A stretch of DNA of 42,247 bases from Tetzosporium hominis (GTDB lineage: Bacteria > Bacillota > Bacilli > Bacillales_A > Planococcaceae). The notes beneath the pieces are model-generated. The model had not been told where the DNA came from. It ran no database searches and saw nothing but the letters and a program-made list of their open reading frames with translations. Below, piece after piece: positions 7,311-14,818 of the stretch. The first letter of the stretch is position 1; each line of letters starts with the position of its first letter. The stretch is taken from NCBI RefSeq assembly GCF_002265435.1, contig NZ_NOKQ01000189.1, positions 1-42,247 on the forward strand, written 5' to 3'. Position numbers and translations under genes: made by a program.

Positions 7311-8771
7311 TTAATTTAGTCGCTTCAACTCAATCACACGAGTCCCTACACGCTCTACAAAGGTGCGGTCATGCTCGATGAACAGCACAGTTGGTTGGAA
7401 GGTCTGAATCATCTTCTCGATCTGTTGCTGATTGTAGACATCCAAATAGTTCAGCGGTTCATCCCACAAGTAGAGTTCCGCTGGAGTTCCAAGCGACTTA
7501 GCGAGCTCGACTTTTTTCTTTTGGCCCTCGCTCATCTCTTCAATCGGAACATGGAACACATCTCGTGTGAATCCAAGGATTCGCAAGTTGTTAAGGAATA
7601 AGGTGTAGTCCAGACCGTGGTCCTCTGCAAACTGCTGTAAAGTACCTGAATGCGTTGCAGTTTGTGAGATATGGCTTATAGAGACGCCTTGTGGCATCAA
7701 GACTTCGCCTTCTACGACTATTTCCGTTGCGCCGATTTGTAGATAGTTCATGAGCGTCGTCTTGCCGGAACCATTTGGCCCCACAATGGCAAGTTGTTCC
7801 CCTTGATATAGTTCGAAGGAAATTGGATCAAATAAAGTTTTATCTCCATAAGAGAGCGTCAGGTTCTTCACACGCATCACTGGATTTCTGTGGCTAGTGA
7901 CTGGCGTGATGGTCAAGTCATCGATTTTCTCAATATTTTTGAGCAAGCTCTTCTTTTCTTCAATCTTAGCGTTCGTCCGTCTTTCAATCGCTTTTCCGCG
8001 TTTCATCATCCGCTTAGCAATCGCATTTCCGAACGGATCATTGCCAGATGGCTTTTCGCGTTCCAATCCCCAGTCGACTTTTTCCCGTGCTGATTTTTCA
8101 ATGCGAGCAATTTCCGATTTCAATGCACGGTTTTGATCCAGCTCGAACTGGTCTTGAAGTTGCTTTTGCGATTCGTACGTAGAAAAATTGCCTTGATACA
8201 GCTGCACCTGGCTACGTTCAATGACTAATGTGTGGTCTGTCACACGGTCCAGGAACTGCCGGTCGTGACTAACGACGATATAGCCGTTCTTTTTCTCAAG
8301 ATACCCAGCGAGTTTGTCTCGACCAGCTATATCCAAGTGGTTGGTCGGCTCATCAAGCAAAGTGAAACGGTTCTCGTCACAGAATAAAGCGGCTAACATA
8401 ACTCGTGTTTGCTCGCCCCCAGATAGCGACGCGAACGGTTGCCATAAGATAGTTTTATCCATTCCAAGCAATTGACATTCACGTTCTAGCTGCCACTGCT
8501 CGACAGGCATCACTTCATCGATGGCGAGAAAAGCCGAATAGTCGGGATTCCGAATAGCGAGAGGGAAGTAGACAAATTCTAAATTGGTGCGAATCTCTCC
8601 TTCATATTCGAGCTGCTGCATCAACAACTTGAGTAAGGTGGACTTGCCGCGGCCATTCCGTCCGACGAGTCCAAGTCGCCAGTCATCGTTCAGGGTAAGT
8701 GAGACGTCCTCAAATAAAGGCGCATCCAAAACATCATAAGTAAATGTTAGTTTAGTAAGTTCAATCGGCAT
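7311..8771 (-). CDS. ABC-F ribosome-protection ATPase, Lsa-like
   Basis: 486 residues, two ABC domains and no membrane segment, as in the ABC-F class. Domain 1 has Walker A GRNGRGKST (37-45), signature LSGGE (116-120) and Walker B TLLDEP. A charged interdomain linker (about 200-270) carries the antibiotic-response element. Domain 2 has GPNGSGKTT, MSEGQKKK and LYLWDEPLNYLD. Sequence and length resemble Lsa/Vga-type proteins, which bind the ribosomal E site and displace lincosamides, streptogramins A and pleuromutilins. The drug range here is inference. The start at 8771 follows GGAGG; the in-frame upstream extension is leader. Confidence 0.85.
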   Translation of the reverse strand: MPIELTKLTFTYDVLDAPLFEDVSLTLNDDWRLGLVGRNGRGKSTLLKLLMQQLEYEGEIRTNLEFVYFPLAIRNPDYSAFLAIDEVMPVEQWQLERECQLLGMDKTILWQPFASLSGGEQTRVMLAALFCDENRFTLLDEPTNHLDIAGRDKLAGYLEKKNGYIVVSHDRQFLDRVTDHTLVIERSQVQLYQGNFSTYESQKQLQDQFELDQNRALKSEIARIEKSAREKVDWGLEREKPSGNDPFGNAIAKRMMKRGKAIERRTNAKIEEKKSLLKNIEKIDDLTITPVTSHRNPVMRVKNLTLSYGDKTLFDPISFELYQGEQLAIVGPNGSGKTTLMNYLQIGATEIVVEGEVLMPQGVSISHISQTATHSGTLQQFAEDHGLDYTLFLNNLRILGFTRDVFHVPIEEMSEGQKKKVELAKSLGTPAELYLWDEPLNYLDVYNQQQIEKMIQTFQPTVLFIEHDRTFVERVGTRVIELKRLN

Positions 8772-8941
8772 ACATAATACCTCCAATACGGGTGAGTTGT
8801 ATGTATACGCAGTTTCGACCAAAAAAATCCTCCCGCCAAAATGGCAGAAGGACAGTATGGTAACATAAATAAGCTTTACAGATCGTAAAGGGTTATAAAT
8901 GGTCAGACTCATCCTATTTTGTCGTAAAAATGCGTATACAT
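8772..8941 (-). promoter_or_regulatory. Structured leader of the ABC-F gene with upstream ORF
   Basis: The 170 bases before the ABC-F start hold an 11-base perfect inverted repeat (8801-8811 and 8931-8941) that would close the whole leader. They also hold smaller stems (CTTTAC/GTAAAG; GCCA/TGGC followed by GGGAGGA and seven T). An ORF starting at 8912 runs in frame into the gene. ABC-F resistance genes are often controlled by leader-peptide attenuation when a drug stalls the ribosome. The layout fits but is not proven. Confidence 0.5.
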
Positions 8942-9115
8942 TTTGACGTATAAAATAGAATTAAGAAATCATCGACCATCCATCATCCCTTCTTGTGAGT
9001 TAAGATGAGTATAAAAGAACTTACAAAAATTTTCAAATGAAAAACATACTAATTGACTTATGGAACTTTTTTGAATTTTTTTCGTAAACATTAAAAAGAG
9101 ATGAGGTGACGGGTA

Positions 9116-9208
9116 ATGAGCAATTTATTATTTGTTTTAGTAGCACTTATTGCGATTGTTCTGATTGCAGGAGTAGTACTTTCTTTTGTGTTTTTGAAGC
9201 GAAAGTAG
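9116..9208 (+). CDS. Single-segment membrane microprotein (30 aa)
   Basis: ATG at 9116 after GAGGTGACGGGTA. Thirty residues: one hydrophobic helix (about residues 4-26) and a basic end FLKRK, typical of a membrane microprotein with its C-terminus inside. The next gene starts 12 bases later, so it heads a run of small membrane genes (9116-10083). Function unknown. Confidence 0.55.
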   Translation: MSNLLFVLVALIAIVLIAGVVLSFVFLKRK

Positions 9209-9220
9209 GGAGGATAGAGG

Positions 9221-9658
9221 ATGCAAGATGTATTAATCACATTTACCATATTTATGGCACTAGGTAGTCCGCTTCTCTTTTGGTATTTGAAAAGAAGAAA
9301 TTTAGCACTACTAAACGGGGCAGTCGTGCTCTTTGCAGTGGGATTATTTTTTCTGCAAATCAGTGGAAGGGAAAGTACCTCGCAGTTAGAGTTGTTGTGG
9401 ACGATTTCTGTAATACTCTCTTTGATCGGACTGGTTTGTAGCATCACGTTGCTCGCATTGAAGAAGTGGCAGCTTTCAGTTGCGAAGGTATTAGGGTCTC
9501 TGCTAGTGTCACTGGCCATCTTGCTGGTGATAGAAACATTTGTCCCGCAGCTAGTTACAGATTGGCTCACTGCAGTAATGGTTACAGCAGTCCCGATCTA
9601 TATAGTCTTACTTACTCTTCTAGCTTTGAAACAGTTTGACCGGAAAGCTGCTCTATAA
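9221..9658 (+). CDS. Four-segment membrane protein, unknown
   Basis: 145 residues with about four hydrophobic segments (roughly 5-22, 30-47, 58-80 and 88-135, the last possibly two). The loops are short and the basic residues (KRR at 24-26, KK about 82) lie on one side. AGGGAGGATAGAGG precedes the ATG. No family recognised. It sits in a tight same-strand cluster of small membrane genes and probably shares their transcript. Confidence 0.65.
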   Translation: MQDVLITFTIFMALGSPLLFWYLKRRNLALLNGAVVLFAVGLFFLQISGRESTSQLELLWTISVILSLIGLVCSITLLALKKWQLSVAKVLGSLLVSLAILLVIETFVPQLVTDWLTAVMVTAVPIYIVLLTLLALKQFDRKAAL

Positions 9659-9677
9659 TCAGAAAAGGGGAAATGAG

Positions 9678-9872
9678 ATGTTCTTTTTAACGACCAGCGC
9701 CATCGCAATCATGTACTGTTTTACTTTATATTTTGCGTTAACCTTCTTTATACATTTGAAGGCGGATGAACAGCGCGAAGCCAAGCAGGCCAGATTAGGA
9801 GCTGTGCTGTCTTTAGCTTTAGCTTTAATTCTGCCAGCGGTATTTGCATATTTACAGATGCTAAATTACTAA
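9678..9872 (+). CDS. Two-segment small membrane protein, unknown
   Basis: 64 residues. The chosen ATG follows AAAGGGGAAATGAG; an upstream in-frame start overlaps the previous gene. Two hydrophobic segments (about 3-24 and 41-61) flank a charged loop HLKADEQREAKQAR. It is third in the same-strand cluster; the next reading frame begins 13 bases downstream after AAGGAGG. Confidence 0.6.
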   Translation: MFFLTTSAIAIMYCFTLYFALTFFIHLKADEQREAKQARLGAVLSLALALILPAVFAYLQMLNY

Positions 9873-9885
9873 GGAGGGACCAATT

Positions 9886-10083
9886 GTGTTGCTTGATTTT
9901 TATGGAGGGTTTGGAGCATTACTGGCAACTGCATGTATATAGTGGCTTCTGTTCTTTGGAATTCTTCGTTTGAAACGGTGGGGAATGGAAACTCGCTCAT
10001 GGAAAGCAGATTTAGTAGTCACTGCCATTCAGAGTGTTCTAGTGACAATGCTGTTTCCGGTGATAGTGGATTGGTTGAGATAG
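9886..10083 (+). pseudogene. Small membrane protein gene with in-frame stop
   Basis: AAGGAGGGAC precedes GTG at 9886. The frame reads 18 codons (ending LLATACI), hits TAG at 9940-9942, then continues open for 46 more codons (WLLFFGILRLKRWGMETRSW...) to TAG at 10081-10083. Without the stop it would be a 65-residue two-segment membrane protein matching its neighbours in size and spacing. A single base change (CAG or TGG to TAG) explains it. Sequencing error is the alternative. Confidence 0.55.
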
Positions 10084-10101
10084 AGATAAGGGGGATGGAC
10101 C

Positions 10102-11415
10102 ATGCTATTGCAAAACGGGTTTGTGTTTACTGGTCATACGGGTACTTTTGAGAAACAAGATGTACTTGTTCAAGACGGATACATAGTTGAAGTAGGAACG
10201 AACTTAGATTACAAAGAAGTCCAGCGAATCGACTGCACAGGTAAATGGCTGATTCCTGGACTGATCGATATGCATGTTCACATCAAAGAACACTTTGCGA
10301 ACTATTTCACAGCTGCTGGAATCACTACAGTTCGCAATACAGCGGGCAGTGTTCATGAACTCAGAGAGATGATGGAAGCGGACGGAAAAGGCAAGGGGCC
10401 ACGTGTGATTTCTACGGACCGCTTGATTGATGGGCCCCCAGGACTTTGGGGAGAGACTTCGCCATTTAACGTGAATGTGTCGACAGTTGAAGAGGCTGTG
10501 TCAGAAGTCAGAAGACAGGTAGAGCTTGGAGCGGCATTTATCAAGACTTACGGATGGTTGAGCTCTGACAATTTTGAAGCAGTGGTCACAGAAGCGAAAA
10601 AGCATGGGAAAGAAGTCAGCACAGATCTTGTCTATTCAAAGGATGTAACGGCTCTCAGCGCAGCGAAGATGGGGGTCGACTGGTTAGAACATGCATCTGG
10701 AATTATCCAAGACCTGTATCCAGAATGGACGATGGACGCACCACCTGAAGTGTGGAGACAGATTCCTTGGGAGGAGCCGGATGACGAAAAAATCCGTGAG
10801 GTCTGTGAAAAGTTACTAGCACATCATGTAAAACTTTGTCCGACACTCGTCCTCTATGATCAAATGAACCGAGCAGAAGAGTATTGGAAGCCGGAACATC
10901 CTGTGATTCATCATCTGGAAGCCGGAGGGTATCAATTCGCTCATTGGCCAGGAATGGCGGCTGCCAAAGCCGGTCAATCGTCGTTTGGTATCCAAACTAA
11001 GACCATCCAGCGAATCAGCTATCTGTATCATCAAATGGGAGGAATCGTTGTCACTGGGACCGATACACCTGCTGGAATCTTCACATACCCAGGCCTTGCA
11101 CTGCATCGAGAACTGCAATTGTTGGTCGAAGCTGGGTTCACAGAAGGAGAAGCCTTAAAGAGTGCAACTTCCGTCGCGGCTGATTCGTTGGGAAGACCGG
11201 ACCTTGGTCGAATTGAGAATGGAGCGGTGGCGGATTTACTTATCCTAGATGTGAATCCTCTAGAAAACATTGAAAACACTTTGTCGACAGTCTTCATCAT
11301 CAAACAAGGTGTTGTTTATAGTCCGGATGAATTAATGACCGAGATTCCAGATCAAGAGACCATGCTCAAGAGATTCGCGGAATGGGAAGCTTATTTTGAG
11401 ACAATTGAATTGTAA
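10102..11415 (+). CDS. Amidohydrolase-family enzyme, imidazolonepropionase/prolidase-like
   Basis: 437 residues with the composite N-/C-terminal beta-sandwich and TIM-barrel order of cytosolic amidohydrolases. Visible sites: DMHVH with metal ligands H58 and H60, IKTYG with K148 as the likely carboxylated lysine, EHASG with H197, and TGTDTP with D321. The histidine expected about 25 residues before H197 (VAVHA in relatives) is replaced here by EVSTDLV, so the metal site may be altered. The family hydrolyses cyclic amides or X-Pro peptides; the substrate is unknown. TAAGGGGGATGGACC precedes the ATG. Confidence 0.8.
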   Translation: MLLQNGFVFTGHTGTFEKQDVLVQDGYIVEVGTNLDYKEVQRIDCTGKWLIPGLIDMHVHIKEHFANYFTAAGITTVRNTAGSVHELREMMEADGKGKGPRVISTDRLIDGPPGLWGETSPFNVNVSTVEEAVSEVRRQVELGAAFIKTYGWLSSDNFEAVVTEAKKHGKEVSTDLVYSKDVTALSAAKMGVDWLEHASGIIQDLYPEWTMDAPPEVWRQIPWEEPDDEKIREVCEKLLAHHVKLCPTLVLYDQMNRAEEYWKPEHPVIHHLEAGGYQFAHWPGMAAAKAGQSSFGIQTKTIQRISYLYHQMGGIVVTGTDTPAGIFTYPGLALHRELQLLVEAGFTEGEALKSATSVAADSLGRPDLGRIENGAVADLLILDVNPLENIENTLSTVFIIKQGVVYSPDELMTEIPDQETMLKRFAEWEAYFETIEL

Positions 11416-11469
11416 TTACAAAGATGATTATTTTTAATAGAGATCCTATGATTATAATTCTTTGAGATA

Positions 11470-11511
11470 AAACACCTCAGAACAGTTTGACTTAGCTGTT
11501 CTGAGGTGTTT
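11470..11511. terminator. Strong bidirectional terminator
   Basis: A perfect 16-base stem AAACACCTCAGAACAG (11470-11485) with CTGTTCTGAGGTGTTT (11496-11511). T-rich sequence follows on the plus strand and the A-rich mirror on the other side. The stop codon of the minus-strand gene lies in the loop, so the hairpin overlaps its last codons. Confidence 0.9.
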
Positions 11512-11803
11512 CCTTTTTCACCTGTTCTACCTTTGCATCGGCTTCTTGCAACCATTCTTTGTACCAATGGACAAAAATAATGGTACCTCCCGACAAAAAT
11601 AACAGGATGCCTATTACAAAAGGAAATCCTAAAAAAATAGGTTCTGAATCTACATAGCTCCCAGAGAATAAGACAGAGCGAACTTTAGAATCTCCTGACC
11701 AAGATTCAGCACTCGTTGCATAAATTGTAGCGGCAAGTAGAGTTGCGCTCGTCAAAACAGTGCCTGCCCCAAAGAGCACAATTCCAAGTATAAAATTCTT
11801 CAT
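11492..11803 (-). CDS. Two-segment membrane protein, unknown
   Basis: 103 residues. The start at 11803 is favoured by AAGGGGA about 6 bases upstream; an in-frame ATG 42 bases earlier lacks a ribosome site. It has two hydrophobic segments (about 4-28 and 54-77), an external loop between them and a charged cytosolic tail (WYKEWLQEADAKVEQVKKE) likely to form a helix. No family recognised. The gene lies alone between the amidohydrolase terminator and the GNAT gene. Confidence 0.65.
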   Translation of the reverse strand: MKNFILGIVLFGAGTVLTSATLLAATIYATSAESWSGDSKVRSVLFSGSYVDSEPIFLGFPFVIGILLFLSGGTIIFVHWYKEWLQEADAKVEQVKKETPQNS

Positions 11804-11870
11804 ACAGAATCCCCTTAGCAGAATCATTTTTCTTAACTTTACCATGAATATACTGGAAATTATAGAAAAT

Positions 11871-12734
11871 TTATTTGGTACTCAAACTATAATGCCAAAG
11901 CTCGTTCTCTACTTGAAATCCGATTTTTTCGTATAAAGGATTGGCTGCATCGTTTAATAAATTTACCGTCAATGTTACCTCGGAGAAATTCCCAATAGAG
12001 GTCACTTGATCAAGGGCTAGACGAAGTAATTCTTCTCCAAGTCCTTGCCCGCGATAACTAGGGGCGAGTGCAAAATACTCGAGATGGATAGATTCTATTC
12101 CTTCCTCAAAGTACGCATAGCCAATAAACGTATTTTCTAAATAAGCAAAATAAAGCGTATGACCTTGTTGTTGCGAGCGGTTCAGAATCGTCTTCGCATC
12201 ATAATACGTAACAGGAAATTCAGTATCGTGGAGCTCAACGAATTTCTGAGGGTCTTGAGTAGAAAATGGCTCCAGTGTTAATTTCTGTGGTTCGGTTTTC
12301 GCAGCTTGCTGGATTTTATAATACAAATGCTTTCCGCGAAGCTCTGCTTGCATAATGTTCATGAAATTTTGTTGCTGAATATTGTCCTTATGTAAGAAAA
12401 ACGAAAATTGATTAAGTAGTGGGAATTCATTCCGTGCAAAGTTCCACAATTTCATAATAGATGGAATGTCAGAGGAGAGGTGAAAGGGTCCCCATACTTC
12501 CGCAATCGTATCTTCATAATCAAATCCAACCAAACCGACAACTCTCTCGCCTTCAAGCTCCGCAACAAGAGAAGTCGAATCGCCTTCTATGAAATCTTCT
12601 CGGAGACTCTCTAAGATTTCTTCTTTTGATGTGCCACAATAGCCCGAGTGAAAAGTCATTTGGCTATTGACGTTTGCTAACCACTCGGCCGCCATGTCTA
12701 GCTGAGAAGCATGTATTCGTAAATAAGTTGTCAC
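11871..12734 (-). CDS. GNAT acetyltransferase with two GNAT-like halves
   Basis: 287 residues starting at GTG with GGAG 7 bases upstream. The C-terminal half is a clear GNAT domain: the strand HLEYFALAPSYRGQGLGEELL includes the acetyl-CoA pyrophosphate loop RGQGLG (228-233), followed by NLLNDAANPLYEKIGF, the usual motif B. The N-terminal half (1-140) has the same length and similar secondary structure without a good acetyl-CoA loop, so it is probably a degenerate GNAT repeat. It transfers acetyl from acetyl-CoA to an unknown amine. Confidence 0.8.
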   Translation of the reverse strand: MTTYLRIHASQLDMAAEWLANVNSQMTFHSGYCGTSKEEILESLREDFIEGDSTSLVAELEGERVVGLVGFDYEDTIAEVWGPFHLSSDIPSIMKLWNFARNEFPLLNQFSFFLHKDNIQQQNFMNIMQAELRGKHLYYKIQQAAKTEPQKLTLEPFSTQDPQKFVELHDTEFPVTYYDAKTILNRSQQQGHTLYFAYLENTFIGYAYFEEGIESIHLEYFALAPSYRGQGLGEELLRLALDQVTSIGNFSEVTLTVNLLNDAANPLYEKIGFQVENELWHYSLSTK

Positions 12735-12926
12735 TTTACCGCTCCGTTCTCTGAAAAATATTTCTTATGTTCGTCCTATCTAGTAGTATGAAGAATGTAG
12801 AAGTCTCTGTAAACAAAAAGTAGGTTCTCCAAAAGTCATCCATATAGATGGAGTTCATGTAATGAAGTGAAAATCAGTGGGGAAATGAACATGAGATTCG
12901 AAAGTCGATTCAGTAGGAGGACGAAA

Positions 12927-13178
12927 ATGCCCTATTTACATCAAGTGTTTGAAGATGAGCTCATGGACGAGGAAACTTATAAGACGATTTACGATTTCAT
13001 CACTTTGGATAATTTTCAAAGCGGAGAATATGAAGGGAATAGGTATCTATTTCGGAAGATTGATAGGACGTATATTCAAGTTGAAGATTTAGTAGCGTTT
13101 GAGAATACAGGAAAGCGACGTATCGAAGGATTCACTGTACTGCAACTTAAAATGGCGCTTGAAACTTATTCGAAATAA
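12927..13178 (+). CDS. Small hypothetical protein (83 aa)
   Basis: The ATG at 12927 is chosen because AGGAGG lies 6 bases upstream; a longer in-frame version from 12867 has a weaker site. The product is soluble, acidic at the N-terminus (MPYLHQVFEDELMDEETYK) and rich in Tyr and Phe. The body looks beta-rich (GNRYLFRKIDRTYIQVEDL). No family recognised. A terminator follows directly. Confidence 0.6.
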   Translation: MPYLHQVFEDELMDEETYKTIYDFITLDNFQSGEYEGNRYLFRKIDRTYIQVEDLVAFENTGKRRIEGFTVLQLKMALETYSK

Positions 13179-13211
13179 AAAAGAGGAGGGCCCTAAAAGC
13201 CTTCCTCTTTA
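13179..13211. terminator. Terminator between convergent genes
   Basis: AAAGAGGAGGGC pairs with GCCTTCCTCTTT with one mismatch, leaving A-rich and T-rich ends. It overlaps the stop of the reductase remnant at 13209. Confidence 0.7.
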
Positions 13212-13784
13212 ATCGTTCAGGAGATTCCCTTCAGCAGGAATCGGATGTTCCTTCAAAAGATGCGCCAGATGCATCGTGTTGTATGCGAGCATTTCTGCAT
13301 GTTTTTTAGTGAATGCATTGCTTCGATCGGTGTCTCGGTAAGAGGGACCAGGACCGGCTTCACCTACCCAGTACGCATCCACATTTGGAGGGATGACAAA
13401 TCCGATATGTGAAAGACCGTAGAGAATGGAAGCAGACGCATGCTTGGCCCCGTCTTCGTTTCCGGTCATTACGACGCCACCCACTTTATTATAGAAGATC
13501 GCTTGTCCTTTTTCGTTCGTCTTGCCACTACTCCCGTAAAGTCTTTCGATGGCAAGCGTGGCAATACTGCTTTTCTCACCTAACCAAAGTGGCGTCCCGA
13601 CAATCACGATATCTGCTGCTTTCACCTTGTCAAACACTTGGGGCCACTCGTCACCCTCTCCCATATCACCTGCAATTCCGTAAGCAATCTGATAATCAGC
13701 GAGACGGATGACTTCAGACTCCACATGGTTGCTCTTGAAATGGACTTGAACCTCTTCAATCAGTGCATCCGTATGAGAGGGCTC
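13209..13784 (-). pseudogene. NADPH-dependent FMN reductase/flavodoxin-fold protein, N-terminally truncated
   Basis: The frame encodes the body of a flavodoxin-fold oxidoreductase: ESEVIRLADYQ, then GDEWPQVFDKVKAADIVIVGTPLWLG, then VGGVVMTGNEDGAKHASASILYGLSHIGF. Homology continues upstream of the first possible start (GTG 13724) as PSHTDALIEEVQVHFKSNHV, up to about 13784. There it meets the DHBP synthase sequence on the other strand. The missing part is the first beta-strand and FMN phosphate loop, so flavin binding is probably lost. The break lines up with the truncated ribB end, as expected if one deletion removed both 5' ends. Confidence 0.75.
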
Positions 13785-14234
13785 GTCTGTGCACCGGTTG
13801 CAGAAGAACTAGCGGTACGTCTTGAGCTTGTCCCTATGATTGCAGACAACAAAGATCCTTATGGGACCGCGTTTACTGTCAGTATCGACAGCGCAAAAGC
13901 AACGACAGGAATCAGTGCACAGGAGCGAGCAGAGACGTTAAAACTATTGACGGCATCTGCAGCTACGACGCACGACTTCGTACGTCCAGGTCACATCTTC
14001 CCACTCATCGCAAAATCAGGTGGTGTCAAGGTGCGTCCAGGCCACACAGAAGCGGCTGTCGACCTTGCAAGGCTTTGCGGTGCAGCACCAGTTGGGATTA
14101 TCTGCGAAATCATGAATCCCGACGGAACGATGGCGCGACTGCCTGAACTTGAACAGATTGCGAAAAAACATGATCTTGTGATGATTTCTATTAAAGAGCT
14201 CTTACACTATCGTTTGAAAACTGAAAGTATATAG
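13776..14234 (+). pseudogene. ribB: 3,4-dihydroxy-2-butanone-4-phosphate synthase (RibB), N-terminally truncated
   Basis: From RGLVCAPVAEELAVRLEL on, this is the C-terminal three quarters of RibB or of the RibB half of RibBA. ISAQERAETLKLL, RPGHIFPLIAKSGGV, the catalytic-histidine segment GHTEAAVDLARLCG and IMNPDGTMARLPEL are present. Missing is the N-terminal DDEDRENEGD loop that binds metal and ribulose 5-phosphate, so activity is unlikely. No ribosome site or start fits; the in-frame upstream codons are antisense to the reductase. It ends at KELLHYRLKTESI where RibBA proteins continue into GTP cyclohydrolase II, and ribH starts 12 bases later. Confidence 0.8.
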
Positions 14235-14246
14235 GAGGAAACAGTA

Positions 14247-14714
14247 ATGAAACAAGTATTTGAAGGTCATTTAGTAGGAACGGATTTGAAAATTGGTATC
14301 GTGGTAGCACGATTCAACGAGTTTATCACGAGTAAGCTTTTAGGTGGAGCGGAAGATCTCCTTCGCCGTCATGGTGTCAAAGAAGAAGACATCACAGTAC
14401 TATGGGTACCGGGTGCATTTGAAATTCCGCTGGCGGCAAAGAAGCTCGCGGACAGCGGAAACTATGACGCAGTCATTACACTTGGTACTGTGATTCGCGG
14501 TGCAACGCCTCACTTTGATTATGTCTGTTCAGAAGTCGCAAAAGGCGTCTCTGCAGTGAGCTTGCAGTCAGGCGTGCCGACGATTTTCGGAGTGTTGACC
14601 ACAGAATCGATTGAACAAGCGATTGAACGCGCAGGTACAAAAGCGGGTAATAAAGGGGCGGAAGCGGCTATCACGGCTATCGAGATGGCAAATGTATATA
14701 GACAGTTAAAGTAA
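14247..14714 (+). CDS. ribH: 6,7-dimethyl-8-ribityllumazine synthase
   Basis: 155 residues, full family length. It condenses 5-amino-6-ribitylaminouracil with 3,4-dihydroxy-2-butanone 4-phosphate, the step before riboflavin synthase, as a cytosolic icosahedral or pentameric assembly. Conserved sites: RFNEF (22-26), WVPGAFEIP (53-61), [14 protein letters not shown] with catalytic H89, and [22 protein letters not shown] precedes the ATG. It appears intact, but the upstream ribD, ribE and half of ribB are gone from this locus. Its substrate supply and its original FMN-riboswitch promoter are therefore missing here. Confidence 0.93.
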   Translation: MKQVFEGHLVGTDLKIGIVVARFNEFITSKLLGGAEDLLRRHGVKEEDITVLWVPGAFEIPLAAKKLADSGNYDAVITLGTVIRGATPHFDYVCSEVAKGVSAVSLQSGVPTIFGVLTTESIEQAIERAGTKAGNKGAEAAITAIEMANVYRQLK

Positions 14715-14725
14715 GTAAAAGAATG

Positions 14726-14759
14726 AAACACAAGTATCTTCGGATAGTTGTGTTTTTTT
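14726..14759 (+). terminator. Intrinsic terminator after ribH
   Basis: AAACACAA (14726-14733) pairs with TTGTGTTT, TATC pairs with GATA around a TTCG tetraloop, and the run of T continues to 14759. Confidence 0.88.
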
Positions 14760-14818
14760 GTATGTTTTTCCATGGTAAGCTAGAACTAACAGACTGATTC
14801 GACAAGCGAGGACAAAAA

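Noticed and set aside
12867-12926. Upstream start for the 83-residue protein
   Set aside because: The AGGAGG just before 12927 is far stronger.
13638-13775. In-frame extension of the RibB fragment upstream to an ATG at 13638
   Set aside because: These codons are antisense to the reductase gene, have no ribosome site and show no RibB similarity.
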